Below, in pieces: positions 35,522-46,621 of a stretch of DNA of 64,000 bases. The stretch spans positions 186,001 through 250,000 of the forward strand of contig CAUJLY010000004.1 in the NCBI GenBank assembly GCA_963281155.1, read 5' to 3'. The position numbers were made by a program, and so were the translations under genes. Positions within the stretch are counted from its first letter, which is position 1; each line of letters begins with the position of its first letter. The stretch is from Rhabditophanes sp. KR3021 (taxonomy: Eukaryota; Nematoda; Chromadorea; Rhabditida; Alloionematidae). The notes under the pieces were generated by a model. The model was given only the letters and a program-made list of their open reading frames with translations, was not told where the DNA came from and did not search any database.

Positions 35522-37178
35522 TTAATTATTTGCTTTCGAAAATGACTTATCCCATTTGCTCTTGTTTTCAAGATACAATGGCAAGTTAACTTCTTTTTCA
35601 AGACGACCATACTTTCCACGCTTGGTTGAAGAGTCCTTGGTGCTTCTGATCAACTTGATAGCCTCATTCCTTGTTGGCAATGACAAGTCGAACTTCCAAA
35701 TTTTGGTGAATACGAAACTTCCTGCCTTGCCAAGAAACAATTTTTCAATATTTCCACCCAGCTTTTCGACAACCCATTGAAGTGATGTATCTTTATCCTC
35801 GAAAACGTCAAGATAAGCCTCTACAACTCTGGCTGATTCTCCGAAATCCAGCATACCTGAGAAGGTGTCTGGATCTATTCTGGCGTAGAATTGAGATGCT
35901 TCGCATTTCATAGCGGTTAGGAACATTTTCATGAGAGCAGTATTGGTTGAGTTGATTTTCTTGGGGTCAAATGTGACCATTTTATCCTTTTCAACCTTGC
36001 AATCTTTTGAATTTGTGAGGAAGTTAGCAAATGATCCAACCTTGTCTGGATCCCCATAAACTTCGCTAAACCAATTTCGGATGGCTTTCTTAAATTTGTC
36101 GGAATTTTCAACATAAATGTTGATGGCATTAAACAACTTCATGTGCTTCTTCTCAAGGATACTCGTCAGGTTTGGAAGCAACGCAGTACCGATACCCCGG
36201 CAAATCTTTGGATGGATTTGAATGAACTTTGAGACCAAATGATTTGCTTCCCCGTGATCTGATAACTCCACTACATTGCTCTCCATAATCGGTACCATTA
36301 TTTTCAAATCCCCATCCTTTAACAACTCAATAAAACAATCAAAGACGTGTGAGGCAACTATACTTTTCAAAGCTTTTACAAAGGCACCCTCCGAACAACT
36401 ACTCCAAACTTTATCGAAATACCTCTTCACAATATCGTAATTGTGTTCGACATTGCTTTTCAAAACATCTTGAATGAGGCGACTGTGTTCGTCAAAGTTC
36501 TTAAGGCCAAAATTGAATTTTCCAAACAAAATGTCTTCGACTACCTCCTGGTATTGGTCTTTCAACTTTTTGAATTCCACTCTTGCTTCTTTTTTGGTCT
36601 TCGACTTTTTATTAGACGATTCACGGTTAGCCGCAATAATTTGTCCAATTTTCACAACGAGCTTTCTTAAAACATGGCTGGATGGTTGGTCGAAGATGAC
36701 CGTATCAAGCTCAAGTGCCACATAATTGAACAGCTTACCAACATAAGCCAACTCTTCTTCTCCCATATTGTCATCGAGGGAACCAAGAAAATGTTCGATT
36801 GCAAAGGAGGCTCCTTTCATCTGTATTACCTCCATCACTTGGCCATGACTTGTATTTTCAATAAAGTTCTTGAAGAAGGTCAGTTGAGCAGGCTTGTTAT
36901 CTGTCAAGCATTTGTCGAGCATCTTACTGCAATGTCCATATTTGAGGATTAGGTACTCGTTGTTTTCAACTGTTTCCACGATTTTCTGTACACATCTTGG
37001 GTCTAAAGAAAGCATTAGTAAGTGTCAATATACTTTATTTACCTGTCACCGCATTCGAATTATAAAGATCAGCTAAATAACTGTGAAAATCATTCGCCTT
37101 GTCTTCCTCGATCTTCAAAGCTTCCTCCTCAGGTGTCTTAACAGTAAATGTCCCGGATGGTGGATATGACCTTTCCAT
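35522..37178 (-). CDS. NOP9-like pumilio-repeat nucleolar protein
   Basis: NOP9 binds pre-rRNA in the nucleolus and is required for 40S subunit maturation. Exons 37178-37043 and 37002-35522 (40-nt intron) give 538 residues. The body is built of helical pumilio-like repeats, seen as recurrent segments such as QVMEVIQMKGASFAIEHFL and GMLDFGESARVVEAYLDVF. The final repeat (LGGNIEKLFLGKAGSFVFTK) is followed by KYGRLEKEVNLPLYLENKSKWDKSF. That tail resembles the conserved NOP9/Puf6 end (G+F.....L..Y......W). A basic insert (SSNKKSKTKKEARVEF) suits nucleolar location. Its length is shorter than vertebrate NOP9. A Puf6/PUM3-type protein is the main alternative. Confidence 0.65.
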
Positions 37179-37739
37179 TTCACCAATAAGCTGAGTATTA
37201 TACTTGGGCTTTTAAATAAAATTCAAATATACCCAATACACTTGGTACCAAACCTTGTAAACAATCGTTTTAAGAGTAGTCCCCTTCAAAAATAGTTGGT
37301 AGTTTTGAGTCTAAGTGACTATCACCAAACTCAAGGTTCGTAAAAGCAAAAATAGTTCTGACTTGACAATCAAACTATATATAGGTAAACTTAAATACAC
37401 CAACTACATATGACACTATATTTTTTTACTTTTTTTGAATAAATAAAAATTAAGCTAAGGAACAAACAAAAATTATTGGCAGTTGAAATAAACAATATGT
37501 TTGATGTATTTTATAAAAACCACAAAGAGACAATTGGATTTTGATCAAGATATGATTTACGGATTAATCTAATATGTTTGAATGTGTTTTTACTTGTCAT
37601 TTTTTAACTTTCAATCATTTACATTATGTTTTAAAATAAGAAATAATATGTTTAAGGAATAGGGGGATTAAGTTTGAAAATCTGATTTTGTAACAACAGC
37701 CATTTCAAAGAAATTGTTATCTTTATTTGTTTCTTGATT

Positions 37740-38970
37740 GATAAATGATCAGTTGACACTACTGTCCTTGGGCTGGATGTAACAAGTCAACTTTTTGCTG
37801 ATGACCTTGGAGCTAAGGACGCCGAATATCATCCCAAACTTATTCGATAACCCATTCAAAGACGCTTAAATCTCGACATTATGCTTCTCAAGTAATCAGA
37901 TACAGAATAAAGTGAAAAATACGTATCACATGGTGAAGTAACTAATAACGGCGCTTAATGAATGTTTTATTTTAAAAAGATATAAGAGAACACGAAAACT
38001 ATAAGATGATTGAATTGAAAAACATTAACTTCCTGTTAAATGGTCGGCCGTATCTATGTGTATGAATCTAGTTTACTTTTAGAGAACAAATTAGATGAAA
38101 GTGCTTCAATTGAAACATCCTGCATCTTGATTTGGGTACATAAAAATGATTACTCTCCACAAATTACCGAATCAAACACACTCCATTCAGAGAACTTTAT
38201 AACTCTTGGATTGCCAGATATTGTAGAAGAAGTCCAAACTTGCAACTTGCCTCGGACAAATGGGAGTTGATTAATTGTGGTGACTTACGTATACTAAAAC
38301 CTCAATCTGATTCATTCCAATTTTATCAAACCTATCTGAAACAAGATAGGCCTAAAAGTAATTTGGAAGTTGAAAAGAAGCAAAGATAGCCAATCACAAT
38401 AACATCATATCAAACTTCTGCCACCTAACAAAAACTTAATTTACTTTGTCCATTGGAGACTCAAATGACACAACTAAGAAGGCCCCACCTCCAAAAAATT
38501 TCAATAAAAGTAATCTTATCAAAATGATCCTCAAAACATTTAATGTATCTTATCCACTTCTTTCATCAAATGACTACTGTTGACTATACTGAGATCGGAT
38601 TTTTTTGTTACAAATGACACGGTTCACTCAAAATTAAGTGGGAAGGACTTTACTTTTATATACAAGATTATTGTAGTTTCAGGAGAACATTTATTTAAGG
38701 TGAGATATAACTTTGGGATGGAAAAGGATGCCAATGATGTTGAAGCACTTTTTCTTCCATCTTCTGTACAGTCAAAGTTCGGATTAAGAAATGTGGCTGG
38801 ATCCCAATCAAGAGTTAAATCGAATGGTTCACCAACTTCAGTTTTATCAACTGTCCGTGGATCTTTGAGTGCTTTACCTGTTAGCGGACAATCTGAACTA
38901 AGTCAACCACCAAGCGTTTCTGCATCTGAATCAGGAAATTCAACCTCTGTATCAGATAAACATTTATAAT
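37740..38970 (+). pseudogene. Degraded coding relic
   Basis: Protein-like frames follow one another but are interrupted. FADDLGAKDAEYHPKLIR ends in a stop. An ATG frame at 38040-38270 starts MVGRIYVYESSLLLENK. Its sense continues only after a one-base shift as LASDKWELINCGDLRILK to about 38390. A Ser-rich frame at 38580-38969 (VRYNFGMEKDANDVEALFLP) closes the series. Several further stops separate the pieces, and no consistent intron set restores a frame. I do not recognise the parent gene. The last piece might be a small real gene from an internal ATG at 38720. Confidence 0.45.
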
Positions 38971-39130
38971 TATAAACACAAGACACCAATTTTAGGAATG
39001 ATTTCAAAATTATTTGGAAACCCTTGTCTACCTTTCATTAGATGATATATTTTGATGCTTTTTAATTTATAACTTTTGTCAGGTCGGAAGGCGAGGGGTA
39101 TGGCCAAATGTACTTTCTTAGGTATTGTTT

Positions 39131-39294
39131 GTGATGATAAGTTAGATAAATTTACATACATATATTTTCATCATTCTTATTTTCTATCCAATATGTATAT
39201 TTATCCCATTTATTAGGAAGGCTTTTTATTAAATAAAGGTTCTCATTTTTATAATCATCTGACACCCAGATTCCTACGAATCTGCAGTTTGTCT
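39131..39294 (+). repeat. 164-bp dispersed repeat, copy 1
   Basis: It is nearly identical to 55018-55181, with five substitutions and no gaps seen by eye. Near its 3' end is a perfect hairpin, CAGATTC-CTAC-GAATCTG. The unit has no coding capacity, consistent with a non-autonomous mobile element or a solo remnant. No flanking target-site duplication is obvious. Confidence 0.85.
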
Positions 39295-39803
39295 TTCTAA
39301 ATAATAGATTGAATTATTTGTGTCTTTAAATAAATGTATGAAAATGTTTTCTTTTCTCAGTCTGATGCAACCATTTTTGTACTCAAATGATCGTTTATTC
39401 ACCAATCACAATTTGACTATCTGCTGTTGAGTTTAAATTAGTTTTTCCCGAATTTTATGACTCTAAGCCATTGTTATTCAAAGAGTCTTAATATTTTATG
39501 AGATAAGGGTATCACTTGGTAAGAATAGGTAAAACAAATGTTTAATGAAATGGCATTTATTTGAGATAAGCCAACGTTATAATATTGCAAAAAAGATCAT
39601 TTTTGTTATGTTATTATCTTTTGAAAAAATGTATGACCGGCATTAAATTGATATTCTTTTTTATAACTTTTAAAGCTCCATAATAATTTAAATTGTTAAA
39701 AAATGTCTCAAGATACTATTTGCAGTGGCAATTTACCAATTGGCGTATTTCACACTTAATTTTTATATTACCAATCTACAACTTTTGGTTAAAAGACGTT
39801 ACT

Positions 39804-40331
39804 ATGTGCGATACCTATATACCGAAACTTAATGTAACTAAATGCATGAAAAGAGTTAGGGAACCACCATTAATTGGTAATGCCATCTTTTTTACCTCTT
39901 ATCGTAACTCGCCTGTAAGTTTATATGTTGCATTTGTTTTTAGTAATTGTTTAGGGAGTTATTTATCCTTTACATGCCTTGGCACACATAAATAATATGC
40001 TAAAAGCCAAGGAGCAGGAATTAAAAAAGGAAACTGAGAACCTTAAGTTGGAAAAGCAAATGCTGGAGGATAAGTTGGCAAAGCTAATAATCGAAGTTGG
40101 GAAGATAGACGTTACAAATGGAAAATTGCCTGAAGATAATAAGGTACCTTTATAACAGTCATTCCCTTATTATCTATCCATTTACAGAAATTGGCTTCTG
40201 CAGAAAAACAGACTACAACGGAAATCCGCAATCTAAGTAAAGTAATTGACAATCTGAAATCTAAGCCAATAGATACAAATAAAAGGAGGGACAATCTTAT
40301 TAAAGAAAACAAGGAGGTGGGGAAGCAATAG
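39804..40331 (+). CDS. Small coiled-coil protein, three exons, family not recognised
   Basis: Exons 39804-39914, 39955-40143 and 40188-40331 (introns 40 and 44 nt, both GT-AG) assemble in phase into 147 residues. The N-terminal third is globular (MCDTYIPKLNVTKCMKRVRE, then FFTSYRNSPGVIYPLHALAH). From about residue 53 it is a highly charged coiled coil (AKEQELKKETENLKLEKQML). It ends KENKEVGKQ before TAG. Agreement of three exons in phase argues it is real although no single frame exceeds 101 codons. The upstream frame is open but lacks an earlier ATG, so a further 5' exon is possible. No function is proposed. Confidence 0.65.
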
Positions 40332-40877
40332 TGATATCATCATTTTATACTTAATTTATTTATCAACTTTAATTGAAGCAAATTGTTGTAATGTATTTAA
40401 ATATTTTTTAATAAAATAATGACTAAAATATGTGTATATAAAATGGATAAAATTTGAATAAAAGCTAAAAGTGCAATTCTTTGTTTGCTAATTTTATTAG
40501 AGCCCATAGCCTGAACATCTAAGAGAGTTAGTATATTATACTGACTTATTAATTTTTACTCTACAGTTCTAAAAACTCAATGATTCATTTAATATTGAGG
40601 CATAAATAGTATAATATGACTAGTACTTAAATTTATTTTTGAAAAGGTCATCATAAGCTGTTATTTATTGTTATTTATACAAAAAGAATTATAATTTAGT
40701 TCGATTTTAACGTTCAAAAAATGTGTGAATAATTTTATTCAAATATGAAGAATCGATGAATCAGAGGAATTTTTAAAAGCACAAATATTTATTCCATTTA
40801 TTGTTACACTTACATATTAATAAACTTGAAAAAGTATTTAAGAAAAGATTCATTAAACTTAAACATTCCATTTAAAT

Positions 40878-41030
40878 ATGAAGTGTCTTATTCTGTTTGT
40901 TATTTTGTTAATTGTTGGATTATCTTTACAAAAAAGCATCAATTTTATCGATAATGATTTTAGAGGAGATATAAGTACAACTACACAATATCCTACAACA
41001 ACTACCTTTATGAATACAGAACCAATTTAG
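40878..41030 (+). CDS. Tiny secreted peptide precursor (50 residues)
   Basis: A 50-codon frame starts at ATG. Residues 1-17 (MKCLILFVILLIVGLSL) form a classic signal peptide, followed by a short mature segment with a Thr-rich tail (STTTQYPTTTTF), a likely O-glycosylation region. There are no cysteines in the mature part and no dibasic cleavage motif. It sits 145 bp before the L1-domain gene on the same strand. Chance occurrence is unlikely given the signal peptide, but a frame this short cannot be proved from sequence alone. Confidence 0.5.
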   Translation: MKCLILFVILLIVGLSLQKSINFIDNDFRGDISTTTQYPTTTTFMNTEPI

Positions 41031-41174
41031 TGGAACCACCTTCCAAACATTCCCTTTGAAAGACTCTCTACACAGCACCCTTCCTGCCAACTCTTACAAC
41101 GAAAAAACGCAAGCTTGTTTGACAAATTTGAAATAAGTTTTGCAGATTGCATTTTAATTAATTTCTATTTTAAA

Positions 41175-42573
41175 ATGGTCAAGAACACCAAAAAGTCCCT
41201 TCCTAAAAATATTGCCAAATCGGCACCTGTTGTAGGTAAGGCTGCTGCCAAGCCTTCACCGGTTCTGGCTAAAGTTTCAGCCAAAGCCGCTCCTGTTCAA
41301 GTTAAGGCCAAAACAGCCCCAGTTGCTCTTGGTAAAGAAGTCGCTGTTGATACGGTCAAGAAGGGCCAAGCTGGTGGGAAGACCACCAAAAAGGCTCCCC
41401 CACCCAAGAAGACCCAAGGACCTGGGAAAAGCACAAAAAGCGCCGCAGTCATCCAAATCCAAACGGATGAAAACACCAAAACTGCCCCACCACCCACCAA
41501 GGTCTCTCCTGCCCCACCGCCCAAGAAAGCCAAGAAGGAAGCCAAGGGACCAGCAAAGGAAGCCGTCATCACACCCCAAGAACTTGGAGAAATCGTAGCT
41601 CAAGTAAGTCCTACCCTCCTATTTAATTTTGTAATCTTCCATTTAGGTTAAAAAAGCAGTGGTAGCTCAAAAGCAACTGATGGCTACCAACATCACCAAC
41701 TCCCTCTTTCCCGAAGTGGACGGTGGGGTGACGATTGAGTTTTGCTTGAAAAAGTCTGCTCCAAAACATCCACCCACCACCAAATACATCTCTCTCCCTC
41801 ATAGTGAGAAAGTTGCTGGAGAGACGTCTGTTTGCTTGATCCTGCCCGACATTGCCAAAACTAAGGAAGTCAACACCAACGCTGACACTGAAATCGAAGC
41901 CAGGAAATGGGCTGAGGCTTTGGAGGAGAAGCATGGCATCACCAAAGACATCTACTCCAAAGTATATACCCTAAGACAGTTGAAGCGCGAGGTTAAGTCT
42001 AGAGAACAAATCAAAGCCTTCGCCAACAGCTACGACATCGTCATGGCCTCAAGTAATGTGTACAAGATGGTGATTGCTCATTTGGGCAAGCATTTCCTGG
42101 CAAACCACAAGTCACTGTACCCCCTCAATCTGAAGATCAATCCCAAAGGAAAGATCGCGGAAGTGATCAACAAATGCGCCATTCGTATCTGCCCCTCCAA
42201 AAGCACTACTTCAGTCAAGATTGGAAACATCACTCAAGGAGATGAGGAGCTTGCCACTAATGGGGCGTTGGTGATTGAAACGTTCGTACAACACGTACCA
42301 GGCCACCTCGATAACATCCGCTCAATCCACCTGTGCCCTCTTACCGGGGGGACTTCCCTGCCACTCTTCATCAGCTCTGGAGGTCCAAATGACGTAGTCA
42401 TCAAGGCTCCCGCCACCATCTTCAACCCAGATGAGGAAGTGTTGGGAGAATTGACAACACTCGGAGATGACAACCACGTCGTTGCCGTTGCCAAGAGTGG
42501 ACGAGTCTTGGTTCGTGACGCCACCACTGGCCAAGTAATCAAAAAGAAAAAGAAAGCTACTGCTACCAAGTAA
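41175..42573 (+). CDS. Ribosomal L1 domain-containing protein (RSL1D1/Cic1/Utp30-like)
   Basis: This family acts in nucleolar ribosome biogenesis. Exons 41175-41603 and 41647-42573 (43-nt intron) give 451 residues. The first 140 residues are a Lys/Ala/Pro-rich disordered tail (KTKKAPPPKKTQGPGKSTKS), suited to nucleolar targeting. The second exon carries the L1 domain: a TIEFCLKKSAPKHPPTTKYI strand set, then a VCLILPD segment, the 'LRQLKREVKSREQIKAF' helix, SYDIVMASSNVYKMV and the LGKHFLANHKSLYPLNL loop, as in RSL1D1. It ends in KKKKKATATK. The ATG at 41175 is used. An upstream extension begins only at TTG. An AATAAA follows near 42668. Confidence 0.8.
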
Positions 42574-42903
42574 CTTAATTAACTTTCTTTTCCCTAATCA
42601 TTTGGTTTGTTCATTTTTTGTTAAATAACTTTTGTTCTTGTTTATTATAATATGTTTTGTTTTTTCAATAAAATTTTGAATTCATTGATGGTGTCTTTGG
42701 TTGCATTAGTTATCTTTGTGTTTTGTGATGGGACGCACGCACACACCTTGGACACCTCATTCTTTTGGGTATGTTTTTAGAGATGGAGGTAGAGTCAATC
42801 AAAATTTATTTGTGCAAATAAGGTTGCAAGGAATGGGTAAAATTATTGAAATTGGGATCTGTCTTGGAGATGGTCTAGTTTGTTGGTTGTTTTAGTGATC
42901 CAA

Positions 42904-43625
42904 TTAAACGCCACTCTCACTTCCTCCTACAGGTACAAGGTTCGAAAATGTGTATTGATACTGTCGCTTCATATACTTTTCAACACATTTTTTAATTTTG
43001 TTGAGAAGATTAGAGGCAAGGAATAAGTTGGTGGCGATAAGAACTGCAAATGATAATGAAAGAACACAACATACCACTTACTTAACACAAACAAGTCATG
43101 GGGCCGTGGTACTGATCTGGCCTTGACTGTTCTTTCTACCCATTTCCGTTCCTTCATAATTGATAAAGAATAGAAAGTAATGTAAAAGAGTGATAACAAA
43201 GTCAGCATTCTTATAATTGTTATTCTAGACAAATTTGGCGCAGACCATTTTAGGAATGGCTTGAAGGTGCAGACTTTGCTTGCATATTGGTGACCACACA
43301 TTTCACAGTGAACCGACCCACACTTCTGTACCCATTCTAACAAACAATCCCTGTGCAAGGTACCCATCGTTCCGTGGCAATCGCAAGGATTGATGAAGGA
43401 GCCGGTTTCGGAGTAGCAAATTCTACAGATTGCATCATTTGTGTCATCTAAATGGTTATTGTCTTCCCCAACGGGTGTCATTGGAGAGAGTAATGGCTTA
43501 GACTTGTACATCAGATCCTCATCAATCTTGATATCATGGAGTGAGGGGTGAGGCTTTGCTTTGTCAACGACCCCTGGCCCATTTAAAGTTGGTGGAGCAC
43601 TGGTGACATGTAAGCTACGATCCAT
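42904..43625 (-). CDS. MARCH-type membrane RING-CH E3 ubiquitin ligase
   Basis: MARCH ligases ubiquitinate membrane proteins and control their trafficking. Exons 43625-43082 and 43043-42904 (38-nt intron) give 227 residues. A C4HC3 RING-CH domain lies at about residues 66-113 (AICRICYSETGSFINPCDC, then LHRDC and HCEMCGHQY). Two transmembrane segments follow (ITIIRMLTLLSLFYITFY and LFVLILIATNLFLASNLL), the topology of the MARCH2/3 branch. The second exon completes the second helix and the cytosolic tail ending SESGV, a possible PDZ ligand. Its ATG is 115 nt after the HDAC3 stop on the same strand. Confidence 0.88.
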
Positions 43626-43740
43626 CGTACAAATAAATAAAACAATGTGCCCTTTAAATCACTTTTATTAACCAAAATCAAGTAAACTTTAAATATATGA
43701 CTGGCACTTGGTATGCTAATTTCAAAGTAATTATAAATAA

Positions 43741-45139
43741 TTAGTCAGGATCTCGGTCTCTTAAACGAGCATTATTGTCAATTGATTCTAGTCTTAATTC
43801 CTCTTTGTGTTTTAATTTGTCCACGTTGAAGGAATGAGCCAGTAATGGTTGCATTTGAACACTCGGAGCTCCTTGTAGAAGGTCTAAGTTTTGGAAGAGC
43901 AGCTCCTTGAGGGCGTTTAGGTATTCACTTGTATTAGCGTTTTCCAATCGCTTGTCTAGCTTCGGTTTTAGCAAGTAATCCGGACCAAACATTGCCTTGA
44001 ATTCACATCCGTCCGGAATTTCAGCAGGTAGGGAGTCGTCTTTTTCTACAATTATTGCTGTTTCATTGGCCCAAGCTCGCGCCACATTCTTCGGAGTATA
44101 TCCCCCGCCTAAAAAAGAAATGAGTGTCTAAGAAATTAACCAAAAGTCACCTCCAACGATCATAGTAGGCAATCCAAAGCTTTTGACAAACTTGACACAT
44201 TCGCCATGTCCATCGAAACTCAGATTAAATTGGCCAAGTCTGTCTCCACCCAAACTATCAGAGCCACATTGAAGAACAACGGCACTAGGGTCAAATCTTT
44301 CCATAATCTTTCTTATTACTGGTTTGAAGAGAGAATGGTAGGTTGTGTCATCGATTCCTTCTCTTAGTGGCACATTGACCGAAAAGTACCGACCACGGTC
44401 TATTCCGATGTCCCACATGTCGCCAGTGCATGGGAAGAACCCATTTCCGTACTTGTGGAATGAGGCTGTCATCACCCGATCTGTCAGGTTGAAGGCTTCC
44501 TGTACTCCGTCCCCTAAAATGGTGATCCAATTTAAAATACAAACAACACACACCCCAATAACTCACCATGATGGATGTCGATATCAATATACAAAACCCT
44601 GGGATGCCTCTTCAGCAGCTCCAATATCGCCAACACAATATCATTGACATAACAAAAGCCGGAAGCTTCGGCTTTCTTGGCGTGGTGCAATCCACCCGGA
44701 AAATTGATGACGATCTCACTTTCTTTCCTATTCAACTTCTGAGCTCCCTCCACAGACCCTCCACTGTATAAGGCACAAAAATCGAAAATACCGTCAAAGA
44801 CAGGGCAATCTTCTATAAAACAAAAGCCTTTCGTCTTTTCCTGGAGGTCTTCTTTATTCTTTGGAGAGATATTCTTTAGGAAGTCAATATATTCACGAGA
44901 ATGAAAAGCCTCCATTTCAAGGGAAGAGCAAGGGGATGGTTCTATCATCGTCATGTACTTGTCCAGGTCATAATTGAGGACCAGGGAATGCGTCAACTCG
45001 AGACGACTTGGTTTCATGGGATGTCTGCAACCTATAATATGTTGTTGTTGTCAGTTGAGAGAGAGAGTTTAAACGTACCATAGTGAAATTTACCAACATC
45101 CTTGTGATAATAGTAAGTTATCTTTGATTTTGATGCCAT
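43741..45139 (-). CDS. hda-3: Class I histone deacetylase, HDAC3 orthologue
   Basis: HDAC3 is the zinc-dependent deacetylase of the NCoR/SMRT co-repressor complex. Exons 45139-45079, 45031-44567, 44513-44151 and 44108-43741 give 418 residues (vertebrate HDAC3 is about 428), with all phases closing. Visible catalytic elements are PGGLHHAKK (tandem active-site His), [13 protein letters not shown] (zinc-ligand Asp/His), [12 protein letters not shown] and [12 protein letters not shown] (catalytic Tyr). [20 protein letters not shown] and [17 protein letters not shown] stretches favour HDAC3 over HDAC1/2. The usual GAG/GPG before HPMKP is GCR here. The acidic C-terminal tail is short. The gene symbol follows nematode usage and is tentative; orthology to HDAC3 is well supported. 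Confidence 0.9.
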
Positions 45140-46621
45140 TCTCCTTGAAAAGGCCTAATATGGTGGGTGTGTGTTTGTGTTGAGATTGTGTCTTTTGTTG
45201 AGGATATTAGTTGGGAATGATGTCAGCGTGGACTCACTCTTCCAATATCCACTTCACCACCAAAATGTCAACTTCCCTTCTTTTGAAATGTAATATGTCT
45301 GAGATGTGAAGTGAAAAAGTTTGGTTGAAGGAATGCAGAAAAAGGTGTCTGTTTGGGTGGAGGGTATATGACATTAATTAAGAGAATAATCTTGGTAATT
45401 ATTTTTTACTCAACGATGGCGTCAGACTTGTTTACCTAAAAATTGTCTGCACCGTTTTTTATTTCAAAAATGTGGAGAGAGTCTGACATTTGTAGATAAA
45501 TGATTAATTGCACTTGTTGATATGCCTGCAACTTAAATTTAACGAAAAAAGTTCAACGAAAAAGTGTTGATTAGATTGTCTGGTTAATTTATTAATCTGG
45601 ATATGAATTATCAAAAAAGTATAAAATTTGTATTAGATGAAGGTAGATGTATTTATAACTTGCGATGAAAAGTAACAAATAATATACTTGTATTTATTAA
45701 TCAAAAATGTCAAATATGTTTGTGAATATTCAAAGAACCATAAAGTATGTTGTAGTTAAATGAACAAACAAATGGTAAGTATGATAGAAGTCATTTTTCT
45801 GCACATCCCTATGATTAGGAGTAGTCGGAAGTAGTTTGGGTGACTTGAATGTATGCCAACACCAATATTAGTTTCGTCTTTTTTTTCGTTTCTTCTTCTT
45901 TTTGTTTGGTTGATGAAGGTATTTTAAACGACATAACCTTCATCGCACATCAAAAAGGTAACATCCAATGCAAGTTATATTTTTTTGCAATTAGCACCGG
46001 CTTTTTTTACCATTTGTTGAGATGTATGTAAAAGAGAGAATGATTAAAAGATTTTTTGATAATTTAAATTACTAAGTAATCCAGTACTGTAACTTTGTTG
46101 AATGAGTTTTTAAAATAAAAAAGTTTTGATGTAGTTGTTGGTGTAAAGTATGTAACATGCCCCACGATAATATCTGCGACCCCCGAAAAGTGTTTGTTAC
46201 ACTGGATAAGGATGACGGAAAAAGCGCAAAGTTGCAGCTGATTTTAATTCCACTCTTGATTTTGTTCGGAGACTAATAACAAGAAATTGAGTAGGTCATC
46301 AGTCAATGTGTTGTGCACATGTGATTCAACTAAATTTTATTTATTTCTCAAACAAGAATGTCGAAACAAAGGTCTTTTTTTAAAACTAAATAATCAAAAT
46401 AACATTTTTAAGTAATAGGAGAGAGGTTTGTAGTTATTGGAAGTTGTTCATATCAATCAACTAACTTAGCTCCATCTTGACTAAATTTTTATTTTAAATG
46501 TAAATAAGTAAGTGTTTGTTTGTTGGTTGAAGATGCAGGAGTGGTAATTTGTTGGTGACAATTTTCATGAAATCTTTCATAAAATATAAACTTGATTGGA
46601 AGAACCTGAAAGTTGTTGGGA
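45140..46621. other. Intergenic DNA upstream of HDAC3
   Basis: No gene is supported. A weak 60-codon frame at 45849-46031 is Phe-rich and unconvincing. Confidence 0.45.

Noticed and set aside
39260..39294. Definite Helitron terminus
   Set aside because: A hairpin is present, but the two copies do not share a CTRR end immediately downstream and no 5' TC end was confirmed.
41115..41174. N-terminal extension of the L1-domain protein
   Set aside because: It begins at TTG. The ATG at 41175 starts the expected Lys-rich tail.
41277..41603. Gly/Leu-rich antisense ORFs opposite the Lys/Pro-rich tail of the L1-domain gene
   Set aside because: They are compositional shadows of a low-complexity coding exon.
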